From Sphingomonadaceae bacterium PASS1 (GTDB lineage: Bacteria; Pseudomonadota; Alphaproteobacteria; Sphingomonadales; Sphingomonadaceae): DNA of 64,000 bases. Under the pieces are notes generated by a model. That model was given only the letters and a program-made list of their open reading frames with translations. It was not told the origin of the DNA and did not search any database. The position numbers and the translations under genes are program-made. The stretch spans positions 552,914-616,913 of the forward strand of contig NKIR01000001.1 of NCBI GenBank assembly GCA_002255985.1, given 5' to 3'. Shown here in pieces: positions 23,618 through 32,100 of this stretch (the stretch's first letter is position 1; each line of letters begins with the position of its first letter).

Positions 23618-24306
23618 CGTGTGTTTCCAGTTTGTGATTGCGGGGATGTCGGCAGCGCCAACCAACGCATCGGCAATTGGGGTGACGGCGGAAAATCAAA
23701 AGCCGCATGTGCTAACCGCTCCGCTTCTGCGGCATCCACACCCAAATATGTCATAAGCTGGGCGGTTGCGGGATCAATCTTGTCGAAGCCTAAGACCCCC
23801 CGATGCAGATCGAGTGCCAGACCCGTAATGGCCCCCGCAACAATCGAGGTTGCAAGGTCGACGTCAGCCACCGTGAAGAGACCATTCGCAATGCCCTCTT
23901 CAATGTCCATCTTCAATAGCAACCGTAATTCGGTAGCAAGCCGGTCAGACGGCAAACCAATGTCGAACATCAGCCGGCCAAAGTCTGGCTGCTCGGCCAC
24001 AATGCGCAACGTCTGACGCGTGATCCGTGCAAAGCGCGCTGCAGCGTCTTCATCGCCTTCTGTGGACATTGCCATCGCCGCAGCATGCGTTGCCCCCAGC
24101 AGCTCGCCCAAATCACCAAGCAGCGCAGCCACATCCGGATAATAATTGTAGAAACTCGCATGCACCATGCCGGCATGGGTCGTAATCTGCCGCAGGCCGA
24201 GCGCTGCGGTGCCTTCGTGCATCAACAGCGATTGCGCCGACACCAACAACTGGTCGCGGGTGCGTTCACGCTTGGTGCCCGATAGGCTATCGACTTTGCT
24301 TTTCAT
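23614..24306 (-). CDS. TetR-family transcriptional regulator (first of two)
   Basis: Residues about 15-62 form the TetR DNA-binding domain (RDQLLVSAQSLLMHEGTAAL, then LRQITTHAGMVHASFYNYYPD). The remaining 160 residues form a variable ligand-binding domain of the TetR_C kind. It is the first gene of the operon running left into the oxidase and hydrolase. A 32-base palindrome lies five bases before its start codon, so it probably represses both its own operon and the divergent GST/arylsulfatase operon. The C-terminus is proline-rich and ends at the overlap with the oxidase start. Confidence 0.88.
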   Translation of the reverse strand: MKSKVDSLSGTKRERTRDQLLVSAQSLLMHEGTAALGLRQITTHAGMVHASFYNYYPDVAALLGDLGELLGATHAAAMAMSTEGDEDAAARFARITRQTLRIVAEQPDFGRLMFDIGLPSDRLATELRLLLKMDIEEGIANGLFTVADVDLATSIVAGAITGLALDLHRGVLGFDKIDPATAQLMTYLGVDAAEAERLAHAAFDFPPSPQLPMRWLALPTSPQSQTGNTR

Positions 24307-24310
24307 ATAT

Positions 24311-24342
24311 TTGACATATCATAAAATATGACATTATGTCAA
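24311..24342. promoter_or_regulatory. palindromic operator candidate in front of the first TetR gene
   Basis: The stretch starts TTGACATA (24311-24318) and ends with its exact complement TATGTCAA (24335-24342). Nested inside is a second palindrome, TCATAAAATATGA (24319-24331). It lies between the divergent TetR and GST-like genes, the classical place for an autoregulatory TetR site. TTGACA may also serve as a -35 element. Confidence 0.6.
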
Positions 24343-24507
24343 TTTATGCAATTGACGCAGCCAGACTGCGCATCAAAACATCGATGTAGGCCGCCGAGGG
24401 AACACATACCTGCCCTCATCAACAGGCTCCGCCGATATATTGGCATTGATAATGTCAATAGGGCGCTTTACAGACGACTACCCGCCATGACGGAAGGAAC
24501 GACTGCC

Positions 24508-25503
24508 ATGTACATGATCAACGGCGCGCTCGGATCGCCCTATTCGATGAAGATGCGCGCACTTATGCGCTATCGGCGCATCCCGCATCTTTGGGTGCAC
24601 GGCGCAGATTCGCGCGATGCATTGAGTAAGGTCAAGGCCCCTGTCATCCCCGTGATGGAATATCCCGATGGCACATTTCACAATGATTCGACGCCGTTGA
24701 TCTATGATCTGGAGGCGCGGCACACCGAACGTTCGGTCATCCCACCCGATCCGGCGCACGCCTTTATCGCGCATCTGATTGAAGATTTCGCCGATGAGTG
24801 GGTGACAAAGGCGATGTTCGGTTATCGCTGGCTGGAGGAAGTCGACCAGATCCAGATGAGCCGCTGGCTCGCGTTTGACGCGATGAAGGGCGGCGGGCTG
24901 GCGACCAGTCAGGGCTATGCCGAACAGTTCCGCGCGCGCCAGGTCGGCCGCATGGCGATTGTCGGCTGCGCGGCTGAAAACTTCCCGTTAATCGAGGCGT
25001 CAACCGGCGCGATTCTGGGTGCGCTCGAGGCGCACGTAGTGGATCAACACTGCCTGTTCGGTACAAGGCCCAGCATGGCGGAGTTCGGGATGTACGGCCA
25101 ATTGTCACAGCTTGGCGTTGACCCCACGGCGCAGGCGATGATGCGCAAAGATTTCCCTTACAGCTTCCGCTGGTTGCTCCATATTGATGATATGTCGGGA
25201 ATAACGGGCGAATGGGATAAGGCGGATGCACCCTTTGCGCCCATTATCACCGCTTGGTTGCAACAGGTGGGCGAAATCTACATGCCCTTCCTGCTCGCCA
25301 ACGCCGCCGCGATTGAGGCAGGTGAAGATAGCTTCGACATCACCGCGATGGGCCTGCCCTACACACAGGGTGTTTTCAAATATCAGGTGAAGTGCCTCGC
25401 CGATTTGCGGGCGCGCTATGCCGCGTTGGATGCAAATGCGCGGGCGCGCATTGATCCGCTGCTCGCACAAACGGGCTGTCTTGAGGCTTTGCGGAACCAA
25501 TGA
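24508..25503 (+). CDS. GST-like protein (thioredoxin-fold N-terminus, long C-terminal domain)
   Basis: I select ATG 24508 because GGAAGGA lies nine bases before it; ATG 24487 lacks a binding site. Residues 1-80 match a glutathione S-transferase N-terminal domain (SPYSMKMRALMRYRRIPH, then PVIPVMEYPDG with the cis-Pro and HNDSTPLI for glutathione contact). The C-terminal helical part (about 90-330) is longer than in usual GSTs of 210-230 residues. The product could be a glutathione-dependent isomerase, dehalogenase or ring-processing enzyme. It overlaps the arylsulfatase start by ATGA, so it belongs to the catabolic operon. Confidence 0.78.
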   Translation: MYMINGALGSPYSMKMRALMRYRRIPHLWVHGADSRDALSKVKAPVIPVMEYPDGTFHNDSTPLIYDLEARHTERSVIPPDPAHAFIAHLIEDFADEWVTKAMFGYRWLEEVDQIQMSRWLAFDAMKGGGLATSQGYAEQFRARQVGRMAIVGCAAENFPLIEASTGAILGALEAHVVDQHCLFGTRPSMAEFGMYGQLSQLGVDPTAQAMMRKDFPYSFRWLLHIDDMSGITGEWDKADAPFAPIITAWLQQVGEIYMPFLLANAAAIEAGEDSFDITAMGLPYTQGVFKYQVKCLADLRARYAALDANARARIDPLLAQTGCLEALRNQ

Positions 25504-27290
25504 AGCTAAAAGGATCGGCAGCCCTATTGACCGCGCTGGCGTTGCTCAGCCCGGCCACACTTGACGCACAGTCTGCGCCCGCAAAAGCCCCCAATATCGT
25601 CATCCTTTTGGCGGATGATTGGGGCTTTAGCGATGTCGGGGCCTTCGGCGGGGAGATTGCGACGCCCAATATCGACGCGCTTGCCGCCAAGGGCGTGCGT
25701 TTTTCGAACTTCCATGTGGCAGGGTCCTGCTCGCCAACGCGCGCGATGCTGCAAACCGGCGTGATCAACCACCGCGCGGGTCTGGGCAATATGCCGGAGA
25801 CAATTCCGCCGGAACATCTCGGCAAACCGGGTTATGAGTCACATCTGAACAACCGCGTCGTGACGATTGCGGACCAGCTGCGCGCGGGTGGTTACCGCAC
25901 CTATTTGACCGGAAAATGGCATCTGGGCCATACGCCCGACACCTTGCCGACGGCACGCGGCTATGACCACGCGCTCGCGCTGGCGCAATCGGGCGCGGAC
26001 AATTTTGAAGATAAGCCCAATCTGCTGATTTATGACAAGACCAAGTGGAGTGACGATGGAAAGCCGGCCAAGCTGCCAAAACGCTTTTACTCCTCAACGC
26101 TGATTGTCGACAGGATGATCGGCTATATTGATCGCGGCCGGGCCAGCGGAAAACCATTTCTGGCGTCGGTCAATTTCATCGCCAACCATATTCCGGTGCA
26201 GGCACGCGATGCGGACATTGCGGCTTATGCCGGGCGTTATAATGCGGGCTGGACCGCACTGCGCAAAGAGCGCCGCGCCGCAGCGATTGCCAAAGGCGTG
26301 ATGCCCGCGAATGTTGCGATGGTGACCATGGGCACCAGTGGTGACTGGTCGAAATTATCGGCAGAGCAAAAGCGGCAACGTGCGGGCGCAATGGCTGCCT
26401 ATGCTGCCATGGGCACGGCGATGGACCGCGAAATCGGCCGGTTAGTGACGCATCTGAAGGCCATCGGTGAATATGAAAACACCATTTTCGTGTTTCTGTC
26501 GGACAATGGCGCGGAAGCGACTGACCCAATGAACATGGGCGCATTTACGCGGTGGAACGCCAATCTTCTCTATGATCAAAGCATCGCCCAACAGGGGCGC
26601 CCGGGTTCGCTGACCGCGCAAGGTGCGGGATTTGCCAGTGCATCGGCATCGCCGTTGCGTGGATACAAATTTACTGCGAACGAAGGTGGCTTGCGTGTCC
26701 CCATGATCATAGCCTGGCCGGGCAACCGGGCGATTAAGGGTGGTACCATTACATCCGGTTTTGCGCATGTCACCGATATGCCGCCGACTTTACTAAAGCT
26801 CGCAGGCGTCGCGCCGCAGCAAGGCAGTTTTTCTGGACGCCGCGTCGAGTCCATGATTGGGATGGACCTGACACCAATGCTCACAGGGGCGGCATCGTCC
26901 GTCCATTCGGCGGACAAGCCATTGGGCTATGAATTGTCCGGCAACGCGGTGTTGTTCAAAGGCGATTACAAGCTCGTCAAAAACCTGCCGCCTTATGGCG
27001 ATGGCCGCTGGCGGCTTTACAACATTACCACCGATCCCGGTGAGACCAACGATCTGTCCGGTTCCGACCCGCAACGCTTTGCGGATATGCAATCCGATTA
27101 CGCCGCCTTTGCCAAGGCGAACAACGTGCTACCCATGCCGGACGGTTACACAGCGCCCAAACAGATTTTCGCAAATGCGCTCCGCACATTGCTGATACCG
27201 CGGCTTATCGCGTTATGGCCGGTGGGCGGGCTATTGTTGATAGCAACAGCGGCCGTGATCTGGTGGCGCAGACGGCGCGCTTCACGGTGA
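25500..27290 (+). CDS. arylsulfatase, signal peptide plus C-terminal membrane anchor
   Basis: Type I sulfatase that hydrolyses sulfate esters with a formylglycine residue. A signal peptide (about 1-23) precedes PNIVILLADDWGFSD, which supplies the metal-binding Asp pair. C77-S-P-T-R81 is the C-x-P-x-R motif where Cys becomes formylglycine. YLTGKWHLGH near 135 and FLSDNGAEATD near 330 add the expected active-site residues. At the C-terminus, a hydrophobic helix (LIALWPVGGLLLIATAAVIW) followed by RRRRASR would tether the enzyme to the inner membrane, facing the periplasm. It is coupled at both ends to its neighbours. The lipoprotein FGE at 30.4 kb is the probable maturase. Confidence 0.92.
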   Translation: MKLKGSAALLTALALLSPATLDAQSAPAKAPNIVILLADDWGFSDVGAFGGEIATPNIDALAAKGVRFSNFHVAGSCSPTRAMLQTGVINHRAGLGNMPETIPPEHLGKPGYESHLNNRVVTIADQLRAGGYRTYLTGKWHLGHTPDTLPTARGYDHALALAQSGADNFEDKPNLLIYDKTKWSDDGKPAKLPKRFYSSTLIVDRMIGYIDRGRASGKPFLASVNFIANHIPVQARDADIAAYAGRYNAGWTALRKERRAAAIAKGVMPANVAMVTMGTSGDWSKLSAEQKRQRAGAMAAYAAMGTAMDREIGRLVTHLKAIGEYENTIFVFLSDNGAEATDPMNMGAFTRWNANLLYDQSIAQQGRPGSLTAQGAGFASASASPLRGYKFTANEGGLRVPMIIAWPGNRAIKGGTITSGFAHVTDMPPTLLKLAGVAPQQGSFSGRRVESMIGMDLTPMLTGAASSVHSADKPLGYELSGNAVLFKGDYKLVKNLPPYGDGRWRLYNITTDPGETNDLSGSDPQRFADMQSDYAAFAKANNVLPMPDGYTAPKQIFANALRTLLIPRLIALWPVGGLLLIATAAVIWWRRRRASR

Positions 27291-28528
27291 AGGGCTATTG
27301 GCCCAGTCCCTGGCCCTGCGAGGACGGTGGCCCTCGCCGGTTACAGTCAACGCCCGACCCCCTGACTATGGCAGAACCTAATAGTCTGCGGCTCACAGCG
27401 ACCTCGCGGCGCCGGTTGATGACGACGATGACCGTGCTAGGCGATCCGGGCGAGATTTTTCTGCTGACCCATCAGGCGCTGCGATCACAGATCAGACTGC
27501 CTACCACCGCGCAGGTCGAGCGTATCGATCCGTTGACGCTGCGCCCTATCGCACGCAGCCCGCGCCTCGACGGCGGCCCGATGTGGCCGGGCGGGATGGC
27601 CATTCACCGCAATGGCGACCTTTACACCGTCTACGGGCGCTACATCCATCGCCTAGCCCGCGCAGATCTAACTGTCCGCGCAGCAGCCATATTGCCGGTC
27701 GATCAGCCCTATAACAGTTTCGTGATCCTCGATTCGGGGTTAATCGTCACGAAGAATCTCTCTGATCGCTCCACAGCGCAACTTTGCGTGATTGATCCGG
27801 AAGATTTAACCATGGTCTGCCCGACGCTTGATTGCGCGGAGCCATCGGTGGCGCGGCTCAGCGCCGTTGGCAATACCGTCTACGTCGTGGGTGTGCGTAC
27901 ATTAACCCGCTATCATTGGGATGGCACTGCCCTGCGGCGTGACGATAGCTGGGCCTGCCCCTACATCGGCAACAGCCAACGTAGCCATGGCTGGGATGCC
28001 GTGATCGGGGACCGTCACCTCTGGCTGATGGACAACGGCCAGCATCGTTATCGCACAAGCATGGTCGGGCGCGGCGTTGCGCAGGCACCCAATCGGCTCA
28101 TTCGCGTTGCACTTGCAGACGCTGAAGACTGGCAGTGTATCGACGTCAGCGGTTTGCCGGGCGGCAGCATCACCAACCCGCCGCTCTGGGACGAAGCGAG
28201 GCAGATCGTCATCGCATATGACAGCGCCAATCGCGTCATCTGCGGCTTCCGCTTCGAGGAAGAGAAGCGCGCGCTCGTGCCATTGTGGAGGAAAGATGGT
28301 TTGGGCTGCGCCAGCCATATGCTGCATTTTCCCGAAAGCGGTCTAATTTGCACCAATGATTATCAGCGCCGCGAAGCGATCGTCCTGCTCGATATCACCA
28401 GCGGAGCGACAGTTGCGCGGGTCGAAACAGGTGGGTTCATGCAAGGCGTGGTGTTTCCGTCACCCGGCTGGAATCAAGATTTCTATTGGTGCTCGATGGA
28501 CCAAGTGACGCGGATCGCATTTACGTGA
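27287..28528 (+). CDS. beta-propeller-like protein of unknown function
   Basis: I place the start at the GTG overlapping the arylsulfatase stop (GTGA), giving 413 residues. There is no obvious signal peptide. The protein shows repeated strand patterns with GGMAIHRNGDLYTVYGRYIHRL, YNSFVILDSGLIVTKNL, VGNTVYVVGVRTLTRYHWDG and WDAVIGDRHLWLMDNGQH, like six-bladed propellers of SMP-30/lactonase or quinoprotein types. Two to three His/Trp/Asp clusters could hold a ligand. I do not recognise the family. Coupling to the arylsulfatase suggests a step on the desulfated product or a sensor role. A hairpin (GCGGATC/GATCCGC, 28510-28533) overlaps the stop. Confidence 0.7.
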   Translation: MKGYWPSPWPCEDGGPRRLQSTPDPLTMAEPNSLRLTATSRRRLMTTMTVLGDPGEIFLLTHQALRSQIRLPTTAQVERIDPLTLRPIARSPRLDGGPMWPGGMAIHRNGDLYTVYGRYIHRLARADLTVRAAAILPVDQPYNSFVILDSGLIVTKNLSDRSTAQLCVIDPEDLTMVCPTLDCAEPSVARLSAVGNTVYVVGVRTLTRYHWDGTALRRDDSWACPYIGNSQRSHGWDAVIGDRHLWLMDNGQHRYRTSMVGRGVAQAPNRLIRVALADAEDWQCIDVSGLPGGSITNPPLWDEARQIVIAYDSANRVICGFRFEEEKRALVPLWRKDGLGCASHMLHFPESGLICTNDYQRREAIVLLDITSGATVARVETGGFMQGVVFPSPGWNQDFYWCSMDQVTRIAFT

Positions 28529-28575
28529 TCCGCGCCGCTGAAGAATAGCCCGGCATTTAACCGCCGGACCTTTGC

Positions 28576-29472
28576 CTAGGCCGCGATGAAATTGTGGATC
28601 AACTCGACCAGCTGTTCCGGCTGATCTTCCTGACAGAAATGGCTGGCGTCTATCCGGCAATGCGGTTGCCCCTTTGCGCCGGGAATGCGTCGTTGAATTT
28701 CCGTATCGAGATGACCTAGCACCTTGTCCTGATTGCCAAAGCAGGTGCGCACCGGTTTATCGAAGCGTTCAAGCTGTGCCCAAGCCGCAGAATTTTCGGC
28801 GACAGACAGATGGTCAGGTGTCACAGGCACGAGCACAGGAAACTGGCGCGCGCCGGCCTTGAAATTCTCATCTGGGAACGGCGCATCATAAGCGGCGATC
28901 TCGGCGCTGGTCAGTGCGCGGTTACAGCCGCCATCAACGATCCGGCCGCTTTTGAATTCGGGCGTGGCCTGGCTGAATGCGCGCCAGCCATCAAATCCTG
29001 GGCCAATATTCTCGCCAACGGGCAGAAAGGTATTTGAAATCACCAGCCGCGCAAAACGATCCGGAAAAGCCGCAACCAGCCGCAGCCCGATCAACCCGCC
29101 CCAATCCTGACAGAACAGCGTGATGTTGTTCAGATCAAGCTGCGTCAGCCAGTCGCTCATCCAAGCGACATGGCGTTCATAGCTATAATCGTCGCGGCTG
29201 GCCGGCTTGTCAGACTTGCCAAAGCCAATCAAATCAGGTGCCAGCACGCGGTGCCCCGCGGCGGCGAGCGGGGGTATAAATTTGCGGTAGAGATAGGACC
29301 AGGTCGGCTCTCCATGTAGCAGAAGGATCGGCGCAGCGTCGCGGGGGCCTTCATCGACATAATGCAGCCGCAAGGGTGGTGTGCCCTGTGCTTCAACCTC
29401 AACATAATGTGCCGCGAACGGATAGTCCGAAAGTTCGGCGAAAGCGGCCTCGGGGGTGCGCAAGACCTGCAT
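28576..29472 (-). CDS. haloalkane-dehalogenase-like alpha/beta hydrolase (copy 2 of tandem pair)
   Basis: The 298-residue enzyme has the alpha/beta-hydrolase fold with LLHGEPTWSYLYRK (oxyanion region with E55), DLIGFGKSDKP and the nucleophile elbow CQDWGG, where D123 is an Asp rather than Ser and W124 is the first halide-binding residue. D249 in GNQDKV and H278 in ASHFCQED complete the triad. HGEP and QDWG place it near the HLD-I group (DhlA/DhmA type). Epoxide hydrolases share the Asp nucleophile, but the EP and DWGG context favours dehalogenase. It lies two bases after the paralog upstream, so the two form an operon. Confidence 0.82.
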   Translation of the reverse strand: MQVLRTPEAAFAELSDYPFAAHYVEVEAQGTPPLRLHYVDEGPRDAAPILLLHGEPTWSYLYRKFIPPLAAAGHRVLAPDLIGFGKSDKPASRDDYSYERHVAWMSDWLTQLDLNNITLFCQDWGGLIGLRLVAAFPDRFARLVISNTFLPVGENIGPGFDGWRAFSQATPEFKSGRIVDGGCNRALTSAEIAAYDAPFPDENFKAGARQFPVLVPVTPDHLSVAENSAAWAQLERFDKPVRTCFGNQDKVLGHLDTEIQRRIPGAKGQPHCRIDASHFCQEDQPEQLVELIHNFIAA

Positions 29473-29474
29473 GG

Positions 29475-30365
29475 CTATCGCACTTTCAGAATGCAGTCGA
29501 CGAAGCCTTGCGGATCATTTTCCTGAATGAAATGACCGCCCTTCAACGTGCAATGCGGCTGACCCGCGGTACCGGGAACGCGGCCGATGAAACGGCTCTC
29601 GCCACCGCGCGTGACGGGATCGCCATCGCTGAAGCAGCACAGGAATGGCTTGTCCCATTTCTCAAACACTTCCCACGCACTTTTCTGATCGGGGATCGCG
29701 ACATTGTTTTCGAACGGAACGAAGCTCGGGAATATCCGCGCGCCTGCCTTGTAGCTGCTATCGGGAAACGGTGCGTCATAAGCGGCGATCTCAGCCGCGC
29801 TGAGCGCCCGCTTTGCCCCGGCGTTGACGATCCTACCGATGGGGAAGAACGGGCTCCATTTGGAAAAGGCGCGCCAGATAGCAAAAGCGCGCGGTGGCGG
29901 GCCGCCTTCGGGCAAGCCGCCATTGGACAGAACGACACTGGCAAAACGATCTGGCATTTCTGCGACCAGGCGCAGACCGATCAGCGAACCCCAATCCTGA
30001 CAGACGAGCGTCATATTGCTCAGACCAACCGCCTCAATCCACTGGCGCATCCAGCCAACATGGCGTGCATAGCTATAGTCGGTTTTTTTCGTGGGCTTGT
30101 CGGATTTACCGAAACCAATCAGGTCAGGCGCGACAACGCGAAAGCCGGCCGCGACGACAGGGCCGATCATGTGACGGTACAAATAGCTCCAGCTTGGCTC
30201 ACCATGCATCATCAGCACCACCGGCGCATCGCGGGGGCCTTCATCCACATAATGCACACGCAAGGGCGTGCCGTCCGAGGGATCGGCAATCTCCACATAA
30301 TTTGGCGCAAAAGGAAAATCGTCGATTGCGGCAAAGGCGCTGTCGGGTGTGCGTAGGACTTTCAT
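29475..30365 (-). CDS. haloalkane-dehalogenase-like alpha/beta hydrolase (copy 1 of tandem pair)
   Basis: A 296-residue paralog of the neighbouring downstream gene. It has MHGEPSWSYLYRH, DLIGFGKSDKPTKKTDYSY and the nucleophile motif CQDWGS with D124 and W125, plus D249 (FSDGDPV) and H278 (KGGHFIQE). The second Gly after the nucleophile Trp is Ser here, and the cap region differs (GGPPPRAFAIWRAFSKWSP), so substrate ranges may differ between copies. It is the first gene of the pair; a TTGGCAC-N5-GTGTCAT palindrome lies 26 bases before its ATG. Confidence 0.82.
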   Translation of the reverse strand: MKVLRTPDSAFAAIDDFPFAPNYVEIADPSDGTPLRVHYVDEGPRDAPVVLMMHGEPSWSYLYRHMIGPVVAAGFRVVAPDLIGFGKSDKPTKKTDYSYARHVGWMRQWIEAVGLSNMTLVCQDWGSLIGLRLVAEMPDRFASVVLSNGGLPEGGPPPRAFAIWRAFSKWSPFFPIGRIVNAGAKRALSAAEIAAYDAPFPDSSYKAGARIFPSFVPFENNVAIPDQKSAWEVFEKWDKPFLCCFSDGDPVTRGGESRFIGRVPGTAGQPHCTLKGGHFIQENDPQGFVDCILKVR

Positions 30366-30390
30366 GCATTAATCCCTAGAAATGGTTATA

Positions 30391-30409
30391 TTGGCACTTA
30401 AGGTGTCAT
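30391..30409. promoter_or_regulatory. operator candidate before the dehalogenase pair, matching the TetR2 site
   Basis: TTGGCAC (30391-30397), five bases, then GTGTCAT (30403-30409) form an imperfect inverted repeat. The same left arm and the same 7-5-7 geometry occur at 32022-32040 beside the second TetR gene. It lies just upstream of the dehalogenase start (30365). Confidence 0.5.
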
Positions 30410-30424
30410 ATTATCAATGGCGGG

Positions 30425-31339
30425 TCAAGACGCTGTCCCAGCCTTCTTCGAATCGACCAGCCGAAACCCGATATGGTCGGTGCCTAATCCGCGTTCCTGA
30501 AACTGGCGCGCCGCGGGGCGATAGCGCGCGCAATAATTGGCCGCGCACAGATAGGATCCGCCTTTTATGATGTTAACCGGTTCGCTGGCATCGGCGCGCG
30601 ATCCGCTGCTGCGCGTCCATTCCCAGACATTACCGATCATATCATACAGACCGTATCCGTTCGGTTTGAAACAGCCCACCGGCGCGCGACCGATATAGCC
30701 GTCGGTGTTGAGGTTTTTGACCGGGAAGACGCCTTGATAATAGTTCGCTTGCGGCTTGCCCTTCGCGTCAACCGGTTCCGGCAAGGCTACCGCGCCGCCG
30801 CGCGCAGCATATTCCCATTGCGCCTCACTCGGCAATTCCTTGCCCGCCCACCGCGCATAGGCCTCTGCATCCTGATAGGCGATTTGGACAACGGGTTCGT
30901 TGTCGCGACCAATGATGGTCTCTTTAGGACCGGAAGGATGTCGCCATTGCGCCCCCACGACCCAGCGCCACCAACGCGGGTCGTCGTCCGACGGGATATT
31001 GAACACGGCAGAACCCGAGACCAACATTTCGGGCGGCGCACCGCGCAGCTTGGGCGGATCGCGCTCCGATATGGTCTTGTAACCGGTCGCTTTTACAAAG
31101 GCCGCGAATTGGGCGTTGGTCACTTCATGTGCGTCGATCCAAAACCCCTTAACGGCCACAGTCTGCGGCGGACCTTCCTCTGCGTAATGCGGATCGTCAC
31201 CCATCACAAAGCTACCGCCCGGGACCCAGACCATATCATTGTCTGGCAAGCCGGTGCACTTTGTTTCCGGCGGCACATCTGCATCGCCGCAGCCAGACAA
31301 CAGCAGCGCCAGACCGAGAGCGAGACCAAAGCGTTGCAT
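30425..31339 (-). CDS. formylglycine-generating enzyme (SUMF1/FGE family), lipoprotein
   Basis: FGE converts the Cys of a sulfatase C-x-P-x-R motif to formylglycine, using copper and oxygen. The 304-residue protein starts at ATG 31339 with a lipoprotein signal whose lipobox LLSGC puts the lipidated Cys at 17. The SUMF1 core runs from about MVWVPGGSFVMGDDP to HIGFRLVD. Both catalytic cysteines are present in SYLCAANYCARYR (C265 and C270, spacing as in characterised FGEs). Many bacterial SUMF1 proteins lack these, so real maturase activity is likely. Lipidation places it in the periplasm with the two exported arylsulfatases. It is coupled to the upstream TetR gene. Confidence 0.88.
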   Translation of the reverse strand: MQRFGLALGLALLLSGCGDADVPPETKCTGLPDNDMVWVPGGSFVMGDDPHYAEEGPPQTVAVKGFWIDAHEVTNAQFAAFVKATGYKTISERDPPKLRGAPPEMLVSGSAVFNIPSDDDPRWWRWVVGAQWRHPSGPKETIIGRDNEPVVQIAYQDAEAYARWAGKELPSEAQWEYAARGGAVALPEPVDAKGKPQANYYQGVFPVKNLNTDGYIGRAPVGCFKPNGYGLYDMIGNVWEWTRSSGSRADASEPVNIIKGGSYLCAANYCARYRPAARQFQERGLGTDHIGFRLVDSKKAGTAS

Positions 31340-31959
31340 CAATCCTCCGGCATGCCGGACATGGCATCGCTGAGCAAACGCCGCACAACAGCCTTGGCGT
31401 CCTCAAAAGGCAGTTCCTGATCATGCCTTAACAATCGCCATGTCTGGAAACTCAATATGACATTGAGACTGCGGGTACCCGCCACATCGGCCTTCACCGC
31501 CGCCGGCAAATGCGCCTCGGTGCTGTCGGATTCGAGCCGCAGCATCCGGCGATAGTCCTGCATCAAATAGGGCGATTGAAAGCGTTTGAGATTGGCCGAA
31601 ATCCGATAAGGCAGAATGGTTTCGAAAACCATTGCCCGCCGGTCAGCAATGTCGAACAGCTTTTCCTTCCAGCTAGCGCCGCTGGGCGGTTCGAGGATGA
31701 TGGGCATCACCTGCGCCGCAATCACCTCCCCCATTTCGCGGTACAGCTCGTCCATATCGTCAAAATGTCGGAAAACCGAGCGGAGCCCAACACCCGCGAC
31801 CTCCGCAACACGCGCGGCGCTGGGTGCAACATCGCCCTTACCGACCAGATCGACCATCGCCGCGACTATCTTCGATCGGCTCGACCGGCTGCGTTCCCGC
31901 CGGCCATCGGCCAGCGGCGCTTCCGTGCGTGATGTCATTTTGTGCGATGCGTTGGTCAT
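31339..31959 (-). CDS. TetR-family transcriptional regulator (second of two)
   Basis: The start ATG at 31959 gives 206 residues. The DNA-binding domain spans about 20-70 (RSKIVAAMVDLVGKGDVAPS, then ARVAEVAGVGLRSVFRHFDDMD), where the recognition helix lies in VGLRSVFRHF. The rest is a diverged ligand domain. Its stop codon overlaps the FGE start, so it regulates its own maturase gene's expression at least. An operator candidate lies 62 bases before its start, between it and the divergent operon at 32.1 kb. Confidence 0.87.
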   Translation of the reverse strand: MTNASHKMTSRTEAPLADGRRERSRSSRSKIVAAMVDLVGKGDVAPSAARVAEVAGVGLRSVFRHFDDMDELYREMGEVIAAQVMPIILEPPSGASWKEKLFDIADRRAMVFETILPYRISANLKRFQSPYLMQDYRRMLRLESDSTEAHLPAAVKADVAGTRSLNVILSFQTWRLLRHDQELPFEDAKAVVRRLLSDAMSGMPED

Positions 31960-32021
31960 GCGGCCATGTTTTGCGGCAAACGGCCGCTGGCGCAAGCGAC
32001 AAAAGCGATTGCAAATATATT

Positions 32022-32040
32022 TTGGCACAATTAATGCCAA
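32022..32040. promoter_or_regulatory. operator candidate of the second TetR regulator
   Basis: TTGGCAC (32022-32028), AATTA, then ATGCCAA (32034-32040) form a near-perfect inverted repeat, flanked by A/T-rich sequence that extends the symmetry. It sits between divergent TetR and Cys-rich protein genes. A second site with the same arms and spacing lies at 30391-30409. Confidence 0.6.
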
Positions 32041-32100
32041 TAATATTCCGCCGCTTCGTTGCGGGACGCAAAAGACAATTGGGTGAAGGAGAAGACAAGG

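Noticed and set aside
28510-28533. Terminator hairpin at the stop of the propeller-like gene
   Set aside because: The seven-base stem has no T run after it and overlaps the coding region, so I did not call it a terminator.
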